Source of the DNA: Cognataquiflexum aquatile
GTDB lineage: Bacteria > Bacteroidota > Bacteroidia > Cytophagales > Cyclobacteriaceae
Direction of reading: 5' to 3'
Assembly (NCBI RefSeq): GCF_003316845.1
Contig: NZ_QMIK01000002.1
Location: 481,815 to 545,814 of the forward strand
DNA length: 64,000 bases
Position 1 is the stretch's first letter. The number at the start of each line of letters is the position of its first letter. Of the stretch, positions 37,030 through 47,152 are shown piece by piece. A program made the translations under genes and the position numbers. The notes beneath the pieces were generated by a model. The model was not told the origin of the DNA, searched no databases, and worked only from the letters and a program-made list of their open reading frames with translations.

Positions 37030-40000
37030 ATGGCTAGTTTATCAAGTATCAGTATCAGCAGACCCGTCCTTGCCATAGTCATGTCATTGACCATCATGCT
37101 GTTTGGTGCGATTGGGATCAGTTTTTTGGGCATTAGGGAATTCCCAAGCGTTGATCCTCCGATTATCAATGTCAGGACCGCCTATGTAGGTGCTAATGCC
37201 GATGTCATAGAAGCGCAGATTACTGAGCCTTTGGAAGAAGCCATCAATGGTATAGCTGGGATCAAATCGCTCACTTCTATCAGCAATGACGGAACTAGTA
37301 ACATTACTGTGGAATTTGATGTGGGGGCTGACCTCGAGGCAGCTGCCAATGATGTGAGAGATAAAGTTTCAGGAGCCCAGAGAAATCTACCTCCCGATGT
37401 AGAACCGCCGGTGGTATCAAAATCTGACTCTGATTCTCAGCCTATTGTCTTTTTGGCTGTGCAAAGCGCTACAAGGAATCTGTTGGATCTTTCAGACATT
37501 GCTTCTAATATTTTTAAAGAAAGACTGCAGACGATACCCGGTGTAAGTACTGTACAAATCTGGGGAGAGAAAAGATATGCCATCAGGTTGAGAATGGATC
37601 CATTGAAAATGGCCTCATATGGTGTGACTCCCTTGGATGTGCTGAATAAAGTCCAGAGTGAAAACATAGAGTTGCCATCAGGAAGGATCGAAGGAGCATC
37701 GATTGAGCTTTCCGTGAGAACCAAAAGTAGGCTGAGTACACCACAGGAATTCAATTCTTTGATCATCAAAGAGGACCAAAACAACATCGTTAGATTTCAG
37801 GACATTGGAAAGGCTGAAATGTCAGCTCTGAATGAAAGAACTGTTCTCAAAAAAGACGGAGTACCGATGGTAGGGGTGGTATTGGTCCCACTTCCCGGAT
37901 CCAATAACATCGAGATTGTAGATGAGTTCTACAAAAGACTTGAAACAATCAAAAAGGATTTGCCAAGTGATATCCGTGTAGATATAGGTTTTGACTCCAC
38001 TACATTCATCAGAAATTCTATTGCTGAGGTAGAGGAAACCATCGTCTTGGCATTTATTCTCGTGGTCATGATTATATTTTTGTTTTTGAGGGATTGGCGG
38101 ACCACCTTTATTCCTGTTCTTACTATTCCCATTTCTTTGATTGGAGTATTTTTTATCATGTACTTGATGGATTTTTCAATCAATGTGTTGACACTTTTGG
38201 GCATAGTACTTTCCATTGGACTGGTGGTGGATGATGCTATTGTGGTATTGGAGAATATATATTCAAGGATAGAAAAAGGAGAAAATCCCAATACCGCTGC
38301 ATCTGAAGGCTCAGAAGAAATTTTCTTTGCAGTAATTGCAACTACGGTTGCGCTTGCGGCGGTTTTCCTTCCTGTTATTTTCTTGACGGGCACCACAGGT
38401 AGGCTTTTCAGGGAATTTGGAATAGTGGTCGCCGGGGCAGTAATCATATCTGCTTTTGTGGCCTTGACCATGACTCCGATGCTGAGTGCCAAGTTATTGA
38501 AGAAAAGAGAAAAGCAAAACGCTTTCTACAATTGGACAGAGCCTTTTTTTATCTGGTTGAACAACCTATATGAAGTCACTTTAAATAAATTCATGAAAAT
38601 AAGGTGGAGTGCATTTGCCATTATCATTGTCATGGGTTTTGGAATTTATTATTTCTTCAAAGTAATTCCTACGGAATTAGCACCAGTAGAAGATAGGGGA
38701 GAAATGAGGGTCATCATTTCAGGTCCTGAAGGAGCTACTTTTGGTTATATGGACAAAGTGCTGGATGAAATGACGGTGGATTTCACAAAACAAATCCCTG
38801 AAACTGAAAGAGCGGCAATTACCACAGTCACCTCCCCCGGGTTTGGTACTTCTAGTACCAATTCAGGATTCTTAAGGTTGATATTGGTGGACGCAGCTGA
38901 TAGGGAGCGAAGCCAAATGGAAGTTTTTGGGCAAGTTTCCGGCATGATCAAAAAATATACCGCAGTGAGGGCTTTCGTTACCCAACCCCAGTCTATCGGT
39001 GATAGAAGAGGTGGTTTGCCTGTCCAATATGTAATCCAAGCACCTACTTTGGAAAAGCTGAAAGAAGTGATTCCTGCTTTTATGGAGAAAGCTGGACAAA
39101 GCCCGGTTTTCAGTTTCTCAGACATTGACCTAAAATTTACCAAACCCGAGATTGAGGTTGAGATCAATAGGGAAAAAGCGAGAAATGTCGGTGTCTCTGT
39201 GCAGGAAATTGCCAGAACCCTTCAGCTGTCCTATTCCGGTCAGCGATTTGCGTACTTCATCATGAATGGCAAGCAATATCAAGTTGTGGGTGAAATGCAG
39301 CTTGCTGATAGAAATGAGCCTGTCAATCTTAGAATGTTGTATGTGCGGGCCGATAATGGTCAGCTTATCCAACTCGACAATCTTGTAACCATCAAAGAAA
39401 AAAGCACACCTCCACAATTATACAGGTTCAATAGATTTGTAAGTGCGACTGTATCTGCAGGATTGGCAGACGGATATACCATCGGTGCAGGTCTGGACGA
39501 AATGGACAGAATAGCAGGAGAAGTGTTGGACGACACCTACAGCACGGACGTGGCCGGACTTTCCAAGGAATTCAGAGAGAGTTCCAACAGTTTGATATTT
39601 GCCTTCCTGTTTGCATTGGTGTTGATCTATCTGGTGCTTTCTGCCCAGTTTGAAAGTTTTATGGATCCTCTTACGATCATGTTTACCGTTCCTTTGGCAT
39701 TGTTTGGGGCCTTGTTCTCACTTTGGATATTTGATTTCACTTTGAATATTTTCAGTCAGATCGGAATTATCATGCTCATAGGACTGGTGACAAAAAACGG
39801 GATCTTGATTGTCGAATTCGCCAATCAGCGAAAGGAGCAGGGTATGTCCATTGATGAGGCGATCATCGGGGCCTCAACGGCCCGATTCAGACCCATTTTG
39901 ATGACAAGTTTATCCACTATCTTGGGTATCCTTCCGATCGCTTTGGCCCTTGGGGCAGGAGCAGAAAGCAGGGTGCCTATGGGCGTTGCCGTTATTGGTG

Positions 40001-40092
40001 GGTTGGCCTTTTCTACGGTTTTGACATTGTTTGTAATCCCTGCCATTTATACCTATTTAACATCCAAAAAAGGAAGTTTAGCAAGAGTCTAA
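37030..40092 (+). CDS. RND efflux pump, HAE1-type inner-membrane permease
   Basis: A 1020-residue proton-driven exporter. Twelve transmembrane helices flank two large periplasmic loops. Helix 4 carries the proton-relay pair in GLVVDDAIVVLENIY, and the internal repeat is seen in GLVTKNGILIVEFANQ. It starts SISRPVLAIVMSLTIMLFG, typical of drug or lipophile pumps rather than heavy-metal pumps. Its stop overlaps the TolC start by one base (TAATG). Substrate is not predictable. Confidence 0.96.
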   Translation: MASLSSISISRPVLAIVMSLTIMLFGAIGISFLGIREFPSVDPPIINVRTAYVGANADVIEAQITEPLEEAINGIAGIKSLTSISNDGTSNITVEFDVGADLEAAANDVRDKVSGAQRNLPPDVEPPVVSKSDSDSQPIVFLAVQSATRNLLDLSDIASNIFKERLQTIPGVSTVQIWGEKRYAIRLRMDPLKMASYGVTPLDVLNKVQSENIELPSGRIEGASIELSVRTKSRLSTPQEFNSLIIKEDQNNIVRFQDIGKAEMSALNERTVLKKDGVPMVGVVLVPLPGSNNIEIVDEFYKRLETIKKDLPSDIRVDIGFDSTTFIRNSIAEVEETIVLAFILVVMIIFLFLRDWRTTFIPVLTIPISLIGVFFIMYLMDFSINVLTLLGIVLSIGLVVDDAIVVLENIYSRIEKGENPNTAASEGSEEIFFAVIATTVALAAVFLPVIFLTGTTGRLFREFGIVVAGAVIISAFVALTMTPMLSAKLLKKREKQNAFYNWTEPFFIWLNNLYEVTLNKFMKIRWSAFAIIIVMGFGIYYFFKVIPTELAPVEDRGEMRVIISGPEGATFGYMDKVLDEMTVDFTKQIPETERAAITTVTSPGFGTSSTNSGFLRLILVDAADRERSQMEVFGQVSGMIKKYTAVRAFVTQPQSIGDRRGGLPVQYVIQAPTLEKLKEVIPAFMEKAGQSPVFSFSDIDLKFTKPEIEVEINREKARNVGVSVQEIARTLQLSYSGQRFAYFIMNGKQYQVVGEMQLADRNEPVNLRMLYVRADNGQLIQLDNLVTIKEKSTPPQLYRFNRFVSATVSAGLADGYTIGAGLDEMDRIAGEVLDDTYSTDVAGLSKEFRESSNSLIFAFLFALVLIYLVLSAQFESFMDPLTIMFTVPLALFGALFSLWIFDFTLNIFSQIGIIMLIGLVTKNGILIVEFANQRKEQGMSIDEAIIGASTARFRPILMTSLSTILGILPIALALGAGAESRVPMGVAVIGGLAFSTVLTLFVIPAIYTYLTSKKGSLARV

Positions 40093-41441
40093 TGAGAAAA
40101 TCACTTTTATTATTGGTGCTCAGTACATGGGCGACGTTTTCTCTTTTTGCACAGGAAGGAGAAAATCTTGATTTGGAAAAAGCAGTTCTGATCGGTTTGG
40201 AGAAAAACTATGGAATAAAGATTGCGGCAAACAATGTGGTCATAGCCGAAAGGGATATCAAAATAGGGGTGGGAAGTTTCTTCATGCCCGTAATTGATGC
40301 CAATGCTGTAAGGACTTTCAGTAAAGAAGACGTAGAGCAGACCTTTGTCACCAATCCTGAAAAACCCAATAAAATCGATGGTGCCAAATCCAATACAGAG
40401 AACTATTCTATAGTCGGGTTTTACGGTTTCAGACCTGAGACCATCTTTACTATCCAAAGGTTAGGGAAGCTTGCTGAAATCAGTGAATTGCAGGCAAAAG
40501 TTTTGGTTGAAAATACAGTGGCCGCAATTTCAAGTGCTTACTTTAGATTGGTCCTTGAATCCCAGAGATATAATGTACTTAGGACGACGCTCGATCTTTC
40601 TCAGGCAAGATTGGACATTGCCAAAGCAAGATATGAACTTGGCGGTGCGGGCCGAAGCGACTTCCTTACGGCACAGGTTGATTACAACGCCGACTTGTCC
40701 CTTCTTACGAATCAGGAATTGGTAATAAAAAATGCTAAGATCAATATCAATGAATTATTGGCACTTCCTCCAACCACCAATTTTGTGGTAAATGATTCCA
40801 TTGTGATTGAAAATCACCTTGGACTCGAAGAGTTACTTGAAAATGCAAATACCAACAACAAACAATTTCTCTTAACGCAGAGACAGGAAAATGATGCTTA
40901 TTTAGCGCTAAGAGAAACCCAAGCTTTAAGACTACCTACTGTCAATCTGAACGGAGCATATAACAACAATACCTTCAAATCTGATGCAGGCTTCTTGCTT
41001 CAAAACCAAAGACAGGGTTTCAATTATGGAGCTACTGTGTCATTGAATCTATTCACTGGTTTTACTGTAAATAGGAGGATTCAAAATGCACGAGTCCAAA
41101 AGCTGAATGCAGAATATGCCGTGCGAGATATGGAGATTTTGATGAACTCAGATATCCAACGAGCTTACAACACTTATCTTACCAACAAAGAGCTTCTTGA
41201 AATTGAATATGTCAATTATAAAGTAGCCACTGAGAATGCCGATATCGCTTTGGAAAGGTTCCGGTTGGGTATATCCGATTACTTACAATTCAGGGATGCA
41301 CAATTGAATTTGCTGACAGCCGAGAACCGGCTGATCACTGCAATTTTTAATATCAAAGAAATGGAAATTGAGCTGATGAGGCTTTCCGGAAGGATTTTTT
41401 ACCAAGAAGGAAAGGAAAATTTTCAATTAACCATTGATTAA
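40092..41441 (+). CDS. TolC-family outer-membrane efflux channel
   Basis: A 449-residue outer-membrane factor with a signal peptide (ending SLFAQ). It shows the internal duplication of the family: helical segments at around 120-220 (LDLSQARLDIAKARYELGG) and 335-440 (NADIALERFRLGISDYLQFRDA), separated by beta-barrel strands. It completes the tripartite efflux operon and is followed by a terminator. Confidence 0.94.
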   Translation: MRKSLLLLVLSTWATFSLFAQEGENLDLEKAVLIGLEKNYGIKIAANNVVIAERDIKIGVGSFFMPVIDANAVRTFSKEDVEQTFVTNPEKPNKIDGAKSNTENYSIVGFYGFRPETIFTIQRLGKLAEISELQAKVLVENTVAAISSAYFRLVLESQRYNVLRTTLDLSQARLDIAKARYELGGAGRSDFLTAQVDYNADLSLLTNQELVIKNAKININELLALPPTTNFVVNDSIVIENHLGLEELLENANTNNKQFLLTQRQENDAYLALRETQALRLPTVNLNGAYNNNTFKSDAGFLLQNQRQGFNYGATVSLNLFTGFTVNRRIQNARVQKLNAEYAVRDMEILMNSDIQRAYNTYLTNKELLEIEYVNYKVATENADIALERFRLGISDYLQFRDAQLNLLTAENRLITAIFNIKEMEIELMRLSGRIFYQEGKENFQLTID

Positions 41442-41477
41442 GAACATCCTTTATAAATAGCTGAATATCAAATATAT

Positions 41478-41510
41478 AAAGCACCTTTGAATTTTCATTG
41501 GTGCTTTTTT
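41478..41510 (+). terminator. Intrinsic terminator of the RND efflux operon
   Basis: An 8-bp stem (AAAGCACC with GGTGCTTT), 14-base loop and six or more T. Confidence 0.85.
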
Positions 41511-41608
41511 ATGCAAAAAAATGTATTTCATAACGTGAAAAATTTGGTATGTAAATTGCTTTGTACGACCTTTGTATAAACCAATGTCCCGAAAGGGTCA
41601 CCAATGGA

Positions 41609-43009
41609 ATGAAAAAGACAGCAATCAATTTACTGTTTTTGATAATTTTGACAATTTTTGGGTTTCAATGTACCCTGTTTGAAAGGACCGAAACTGAGAT
41701 AAGTTTTTGGGAGAATCCTGTCCAGTTGGACTTGGATGAAATAAAGGAAAGAGGATATATCAGGGCTGTTGTAGACAATTCTTCCACCAGTTATTATATA
41801 TATAGGGGAAGAAGAATGGGGTATGAATTTGAAATGCTCAAAACCCTTGCCTCATCACTTGATGTCCGGCTACACCTCATCGTAAAATCGGATATTGAAG
41901 AGGCCTTTTATCTACTGAATACCGGAAAAGCCGATATCATTGCCATGAACTTGGCTGTCAGTGAGGATAGGAAGAAATTTGCTTCTTTTACTTCTCCAAT
42001 CGGGAGTATGGGAACTGTTTTGGTCCAAAAAAATGGACCTTTGAAAGTTTCAGACCCTAAGGATTTGAACGACAAAGTAATCCATATTCAAAAAGATGCC
42101 ATTTTCAAATCCCAGCTTTGTTCACTTCAAAATGACCTAGGCATCAAATTGTCGGTTTTGGAAGAAAAAGGAAACAGTGACTTTTTTGTCAGCAAAGTTA
42201 ATAGTGGCGAAATAGAATATACAGTGGTGGATAAAGTCGCTGCCATGGTCAATGCGTCTTATTACAACGACATTGACATCGAGCTGGAAATAAGCCCGAA
42301 AACAGAAGTAGCATGGGCGGTTCGGAAAAATGCACCGCTTCTTCAGTCAGAGATCAACCAATGGATAACAAACAAAACCAAATCGGGATATATAAGGACA
42401 TTGTATGCCAAGTATTTCCAAAATTCAAGAAATAACCATTACAGGTCAAACAGTTCATTTTCCTCACTTGGAGGAAACAAAATCTCACAATATGATGATC
42501 TGATCAAAAAAGGAGCGGAGAATCTTGGTTGGGATTGGAGGATGTTGGCATCCTTGGTCTATAAGGAATCCGGTTTTGATACCACAGCCACGTCATATGC
42601 AGGTGCTACCGGTCTGTTACAGCTGATGCCTGTGACATTGGAGCGCTTTGGGGTAACAAATCCCAATGATCCTGTCCAAAGTCTTATGGGTGGAGTCAAT
42701 TACCTGAAATACCTTGATAAGTTTTGGAAAGAAAGAGTTCCTGAAAGCAATGAAAGGATCAAGTTTATCCTTTCTTCTTACAATATAGGTCATGGCCACG
42801 TCCTAGATGCTTGGAATCTGGCATTAAAGTATGGAGGCAATACCCAAAGCTGGGAAAATGTCTCCCATTATTTGACTTTAAAATCAGATCCTAAATATTA
42901 CCGAGATCCCGTAGTTAAAAGTGGATATGCAAAAGGTCATCTTGCGGTCTCTTATGTAGAAGACGTGCTGACGCTGTACGACTCTTACCGCGTGCTCATA
43001 CAACCTTAA
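41609..43009 (+). CDS. MltF-like membrane-bound lytic transglycosylase
   Basis: A 466-residue lipoprotein (Cys21 in FGFQC) from the ATG at 41609. The first domain is an amino-acid-binding-protein-like module (around 45-270: YIRAVVDNSSTSYY, GYEFEMLKTLA). The second is a lytic transglycosylase SLT domain (around 305-440) with catalytic Glu in SLVYKESGFDTTA, then GATGLLQLMPVT and SSYNIGHGHVLDA. This fusion is the MltF arrangement: cleavage of peptidoglycan glycan strands, with the first module sensing muropeptides. Confidence 0.93.
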   Translation: MKKTAINLLFLIILTIFGFQCTLFERTETEISFWENPVQLDLDEIKERGYIRAVVDNSSTSYYIYRGRRMGYEFEMLKTLASSLDVRLHLIVKSDIEEAFYLLNTGKADIIAMNLAVSEDRKKFASFTSPIGSMGTVLVQKNGPLKVSDPKDLNDKVIHIQKDAIFKSQLCSLQNDLGIKLSVLEEKGNSDFFVSKVNSGEIEYTVVDKVAAMVNASYYNDIDIELEISPKTEVAWAVRKNAPLLQSEINQWITNKTKSGYIRTLYAKYFQNSRNNHYRSNSSFSSLGGNKISQYDDLIKKGAENLGWDWRMLASLVYKESGFDTTATSYAGATGLLQLMPVTLERFGVTNPNDPVQSLMGGVNYLKYLDKFWKERVPESNERIKFILSSYNIGHGHVLDAWNLALKYGGNTQSWENVSHYLTLKSDPKYYRDPVVKSGYAKGHLAVSYVEDVLTLYDSYRVLIQP

Positions 43010-43719
43010 TTTCCGGCGTACAATACAAATACAACAGGAATTTTGTGCAGGTCCAGTTGTGACTTTCTCCACTCTGAAATAGGTTTGGTGAGGATCATTT
43101 CATCTGGACCTGTTATATTTTTTGCGATACAAAGCCTCGTATCGGGATGAAGTGTACTCTTCAAATCTTCCATCAGATGATTATTTCGAAAAGGCGTTTC
43201 CATAAAGATCTGGGTCCTGTTGTTTTTTGCAGATTCAGTTTCCAGGTTTTTTATAGCAAGAATCCTGTCCTTCTTCTCGATTGGCAAATACCCGTGAAAA
43301 GCAAATGATTGTCCATTGAATCCGGAGCCCATCAGGGCCAAAAACATGGAACTTGGACCTGAAAGCGGGACGACCTTGATCCCTTTGCCATGGGCATAAG
43401 CTGCAGCTGCCGAACCCGGATCCGCGATCCCCGGACAGCCAGCCTCAGACATGACACCTACATCCTGTCCCTCAAAAAGAGGTTTCATAATCCTTTCCAA
43501 CTCCGCGCCTTTGGTGCTTTTGTCCAAAATTTCAAATCGCAATTCTTCGATATTTAGGCCAAGACGAAGACTGCTGATATACCGCCTTGCAGTGCGCGTA
43601 TTTTCCACCAAAAAATAACTTAGATTCTTCACAGTTTCTTTTACCTGAGGGCTGATGACCTTGTCAGCTGTATTTTCAGCCAGCACAGTTGGGATCAAAA
43701 ACAGTTTTCCTTTACTCAT
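43006..43719 (-). CDS. RsmI-like SAM-dependent methyltransferase (tetrapyrrole methylase fold)
   Basis: A 237-residue protein of the RsmI group. It has the opening GKLFLIPTVLAE, the motif VGVMSEAGCPGIADPGS, the VVPLSGPSSMFLALMGSGF region and the family ending. RsmI methylates the ribose of C1402 in 16S rRNA. The start LIPTVLAENTADKV differs from the standard RsmI LYLVATPIGNLxD, so this may be the second RsmI-like protein that many Bacteroidota carry. The ATG at 43719 is chosen over one 24 bases earlier. Its 3' end overlaps that of the MltF-like gene by 4 bases. Confidence 0.83.
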   Translation of the reverse strand: MSKGKLFLIPTVLAENTADKVISPQVKETVKNLSYFLVENTRTARRYISSLRLGLNIEELRFEILDKSTKGAELERIMKPLFEGQDVGVMSEAGCPGIADPGSAAAAYAHGKGIKVVPLSGPSSMFLALMGSGFNGQSFAFHGYLPIEKKDRILAIKNLETESAKNNRTQIFMETPFRNNHLMEDLKSTLHPDTRLCIAKNITGPDEMILTKPISEWRKSQLDLHKIPVVFVLYAGN

Positions 43720-43858
43720 AAATGTTTGAAATGGGACTGACAAAGATGAGGAAAAACTTAAAGCCGAATACCAAAGCCTTCATTTCATTTACATGGTTGG
43801 CAATTTTTAAATCGATTTTATTCTCTAAATTTTAAACTTCAATCTATCCGTATTTTCC

Positions 43859-45208
43859 ATGAAAACAAAGATTTTGAAAAAGGCATTTTGGGCTGTGACC
43901 CTTTTGTTTTTTATTTCCTCCGGAGTCCAATCACAAAACATAAAAGCCCTTGTCGGAGGCACCATGATCGATGGCTTTGGTGGACCGCCTCTCCGAAATT
44001 CTGTTATCATCATCGAAAATGACAGGATCAAAGAAATAGGGCAGGTGGGGACCTTGGCGATTCCATCCGGTGCCGAAGTAATTTCCACCGAAGGAATGTC
44101 TGTTCTTCCCGGACTTTGGGACATGCACGTCCACCTGATGCTCAACGGGCACAGCAATTATACCCATTGGGACAGTACCTATATCGATATCTTTGAGTCG
44201 GTCATCATGCCGTCTTCAGCGCACCAACTCCTGATGGCCGGAGTCACCAGTGCACGCGAACTTGGCGCACCGCTTGAAGCCAGTATCAATGTCAGAGACA
44301 GGATCAATAAAGGAGAAATCCCCGGACCGACAGTCTATGTGTCCGGACCTTTTATTCAAAAAAAGCCATATCCAAGAACAGAGGAATTCCGATGGGGAGT
44401 AAACGGAGTCCAGGATGCGCGAAACAAAGTCAAAATACTGGTTGATGCGGGGGTGGATGTCATCAAGCTGATCGATCAGGATGAGATGACTTTTGAGGAA
44501 GCAAAAGCAGTGGTAGATGAAGCGCATAAATATGGCAAACCTGTCGTCGGGCATTCGCATCGGCCTGACGAAATCAGGGTTGGATTGAAAATAGGAATTG
44601 ATTGTTTTGAACATACAGGGCTTTCTTCTGCGCCGGAATATCCTGCCGACATCCTTGAAATGATCAAAGAAAGGACTGCCAAGATGAACATGGGACCTTT
44701 GTTTTGGACACCAACTGTGGAAGGTCTCTACAACTACGAGTATATGCGCAATAATCCTGAAAAACTTGATGACCCCTCTTGGCACCTCGATTTGCCGGAC
44801 TCTATCATCAGAGATATCAGGGCTTCTTTGCGGTATCCTGGAAGAATGCCTTACTTTCAGTTGACGCCTGTCCGTAAACCTACTTTGGAGAAAAAGATCA
44901 ACCAGCTCAAGGATGCCGGAGTGGTCTTGATGATCGGAACAGATTCGGGTATTCCCATGAAATTCCATAGCCAAAGTACATGGAATGAATTGGATGTCTG
45001 GGTCAATGAATTTGGGTTTGACCCGATGCTGACCATCAAGGCTGCTACTTATTGGCCGTCGGTGGCGATGAGAGTTGACCAGGATTATGGAACTATCAGT
45101 GAAGGAAAATATGCCGACATCATTGCTGTCCGCGGAGATGTCCTGCGCTATATCAGCTTACTCCAAAATGTGGATATGGTGATCAAACATGGGAAGAGAG
45201 TGAAATAA
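43859..45208 (+). CDS. Exported amidohydrolase
   Basis: A 449-residue protein with a signal peptide (ending GVQSQ) and the amidohydrolase fold. Metal ligands are visible in GLWDMHVHLML, the lysine in VIKLIDQDEM (the usual carboxylated-lysine position), VVGHSHRP, DCFEHTG and the final Asp in MIGTDSGIP. It belongs to the imidazolonepropionase/prolidase-like secreted group. Substrate is unknown. Single gene, ended by a shared terminator. Confidence 0.9.
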   Translation: MKTKILKKAFWAVTLLFFISSGVQSQNIKALVGGTMIDGFGGPPLRNSVIIIENDRIKEIGQVGTLAIPSGAEVISTEGMSVLPGLWDMHVHLMLNGHSNYTHWDSTYIDIFESVIMPSSAHQLLMAGVTSARELGAPLEASINVRDRINKGEIPGPTVYVSGPFIQKKPYPRTEEFRWGVNGVQDARNKVKILVDAGVDVIKLIDQDEMTFEEAKAVVDEAHKYGKPVVGHSHRPDEIRVGLKIGIDCFEHTGLSSAPEYPADILEMIKERTAKMNMGPLFWTPTVEGLYNYEYMRNNPEKLDDPSWHLDLPDSIIRDIRASLRYPGRMPYFQLTPVRKPTLEKKINQLKDAGVVLMIGTDSGIPMKFHSQSTWNELDVWVNEFGFDPMLTIKAATYWPSVAMRVDQDYGTISEGKYADIIAVRGDVLRYISLLQNVDMVIKHGKRVK

Positions 45209-45209
45209 G

Positions 45210-45237
45210 TATTCAGTCCACAGTCTATAGTCAACAG
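45210..45237. repeat. Short 7-bp-period array, four units
   Basis: Units TATTCAG, TCCACAG, TCTATAG and TCAACAG start 2 bases after the amidohydrolase stop. Position 7 is G and position 6 is A in all four. The word resembles the array at 57.0 kb (TAGTC core). Confidence 0.55.
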
Positions 45238-45323
45238 ATGCATGTTTTGAAGTTCAAGCCAAATTTTGGATAGATAGGATTTTTGGCAAATGTGAAACAA
45301 AAAAATTATTGAAATTTTACCAC

Positions 45324-45359
45324 AAAAGGCACAAAAGGAATTTTTCTTTTGTGCCTTTT
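45324..45359. terminator. Bidirectional terminator between amidohydrolase and alpha/beta hydrolase
   Basis: A 14-bp perfect inverted repeat (45324-45337 with 45346-45359) with an 8-base loop. The stem ends in AAAA/TTTT on both sides, suiting convergent genes. Confidence 0.88.
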
Positions 45360-45372
45360 ATAGTTAATCCAA

Positions 45373-46134
45373 TCAACCTAAAAATGCCCTTACTACCTCT
45401 ATCACCGCACCGGGCTGTTCGGCATGAAGCCAATGTCCTGCATTTTTGATATAGATAATGTTACTGTTAGGAAAAAGTCTTGAAATATCGCCTTTGTCGC
45501 TTTCTTTGATATAATCTGAATTTTCCCCTCCCATAAACAAGGTCGGATTGTCAAAGGATTGATCGGAGTCGATTTCTTCACCAACAATCTCAATTTTCTC
45601 TGTAATGGTTTTAAGGTTGATTTTCCATTCAAATCCCCCTTTTTCATTTCTGCCAAGGCTTTTGAGTAGAAACTGTCTGATCCCCATGTTCTTGATATAT
45701 CCGGACAAAATGTCATCAGCATCTTTACGTGACTTTATTTGGCCGATCGGAATGGCATTGAGCCCTTCCAGGATTACTTGATGGTGAAGCGGATAGTATC
45801 TTGGGGCGATGTCGGCTACAATCAGTTTTTTAACCTTTTCAGGATATTGCAGGGCAAAGGCCATCACGGTTTTGCCGCCCATAGAGTGCCCCATCAGGTA
45901 AGCGGATTTAATACCTTCAGACTCCATCAATTCATTCAAATCTTCTGCCATTACCTGGTAATTCCAATCCTCACTATGAGGGGAATCACCGTGATTTCTT
46001 TGGTCCACAAGATAAAGTGTATACTCTTTTTCAAGTTCCTTGGCAATACTGAACCAATTATCCGCCGATCCAAAAAGCCCATGAAGGATAATCAGCGTTT
46101 CGCCGGTTCCGGTTTTTTTATAGTTGAGTTTCAT
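45373..46134 (-). CDS. Alpha/beta hydrolase, YbfF-type esterase
   Basis: A 253-residue cytoplasmic esterase. Motifs are ILHGLFGSADNWFSIA, LVDQRNHGDSPHS, the nucleophile in LMGHSMGGKTVMAFA and the catalytic His in IKNAGHWLHAEQPG. These match the YbfF/ABHD11 group. The ATG at 46134 is chosen over a TTG 9 bases upstream. The EamA gene lies 52 bases upstream on the same strand. Confidence 0.9.
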   Translation of the reverse strand: MKLNYKKTGTGETLIILHGLFGSADNWFSIAKELEKEYTLYLVDQRNHGDSPHSEDWNYQVMAEDLNELMESEGIKSAYLMGHSMGGKTVMAFALQYPEKVKKLIVADIAPRYYPLHHQVILEGLNAIPIGQIKSRKDADDILSGYIKNMGIRQFLLKSLGRNEKGGFEWKINLKTITEKIEIVGEEIDSDQSFDNPTLFMGGENSDYIKESDKGDISRLFPNSNIIYIKNAGHWLHAEQPGAVIEVVRAFLG

Positions 46135-46186
46135 TTGATTCAATGTTTAAATAAGTTGTTCCCTTATTTCCAATATGCTCATCGGG

Positions 46187-47086
46187 TTACTTCCTATTCC
46201 CAATCCAAACCCCAAAAATCACGGCCACTATTCCAAAGTAATGTCCCGGTAGCAGAACCTCTCCATCAAGCAATCCCCACATAATCGCTACTACCGGAAT
46301 CAGGTAAGTGACCGAACTGGCAAATACCGGAGTAGCCACCTTGACCATAATATTGAAAAGGATCAGGGCAATGGCTGTACCGAGTACGCCAAGCAGGGTA
46401 ATGTAACCGGCAGCCTCTGCCGCGCCTTCGACATGGAGTATTTTGAAGGAAAATTGCGTAAAGGCAAACAAATAAATCAGCGCCATGGGCAATACCATCA
46501 ACAGCGAAAGTGCGGTAATTGCAACGGGCTTGAGTTCAACAAAACGGTACTTGATGATATTCAGGTTGAATCCGTAACAAATACAGGCAATCAATACATA
46601 GAAAGCGTAGGAGTTGATTTCAGAAAAATCCCCGAAATAGGTACCTTCCTTTACCATCAAAAGGATAACCACTCCGACAAAGGCGATGGCCAATCCTATT
46701 CCGTTTCTTTTGGTAATCCTTGCATTAAAAAAAAGGGCTCCAATAACAACCACAAATAAAGGCGTCATGGCATTAAAAACACCTGTCAGCGAGGAACTGA
46801 GTTGTGTTTGGGCCTTGGCAAAAAGAAATGCTGGAATAAAACTCCCCATCAATCCGACAATAATGAGGTTTTTGACCTGTCTTTTTTTCAGGGTTTTTAG
46901 CCTCGGCAATGAAAGCGGCAATAGAACCATTCCCGCAGCCACGATCCTAAATGCGCCGACTTCTCCGGGAGAAAATATTTCCAGGCCTCTTTTGATCAAA
47001 ATAAAAGAACTTCCCCAGATCAGTGCCAACACAATGAGAAACCCCCATGCCCTCAAGGCGCCTTCTGCTTGGATATCTTTGGTCAT
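46187..47086 (-). CDS. EamA/DMT-family transporter
   Basis: A 299-residue inner-membrane protein with ten predicted helices in two EamA repeats. The first repeat has ALIWGSSFILIKRGLEIFSP and FRIVAAGMVLLPL; the second has FASSVTYLIPVVAIMWGLLDGE. The family exports amino acids, nucleosides or other metabolites; the substrate cannot be predicted. Lies between dusB and the esterase, all on the minus strand. Confidence 0.92.
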   Translation of the reverse strand: MTKDIQAEGALRAWGFLIVLALIWGSSFILIKRGLEIFSPGEVGAFRIVAAGMVLLPLSLPRLKTLKKRQVKNLIIVGLMGSFIPAFLFAKAQTQLSSSLTGVFNAMTPLFVVVIGALFFNARITKRNGIGLAIAFVGVVILLMVKEGTYFGDFSEINSYAFYVLIACICYGFNLNIIKYRFVELKPVAITALSLLMVLPMALIYLFAFTQFSFKILHVEGAAEAAGYITLLGVLGTAIALILFNIMVKVATPVFASSVTYLIPVVAIMWGLLDGEVLLPGHYFGIVAVIFGVWIGNRK

Positions 47087-47152
47087 GTTTTGTACAGGGA
47101 AGAAAGGAGTGATCTTGACGGGAAAATCAGGAATTTTTTACAAAATCCGAAT

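Noticed and set aside
44216..44974. Minus-strand open frame of 252 codons
   Set aside because: It is fully inside the amidohydrolase gene, whose metal-binding motifs are intact; the antisense translation is rich in Cys and His without a known fold.
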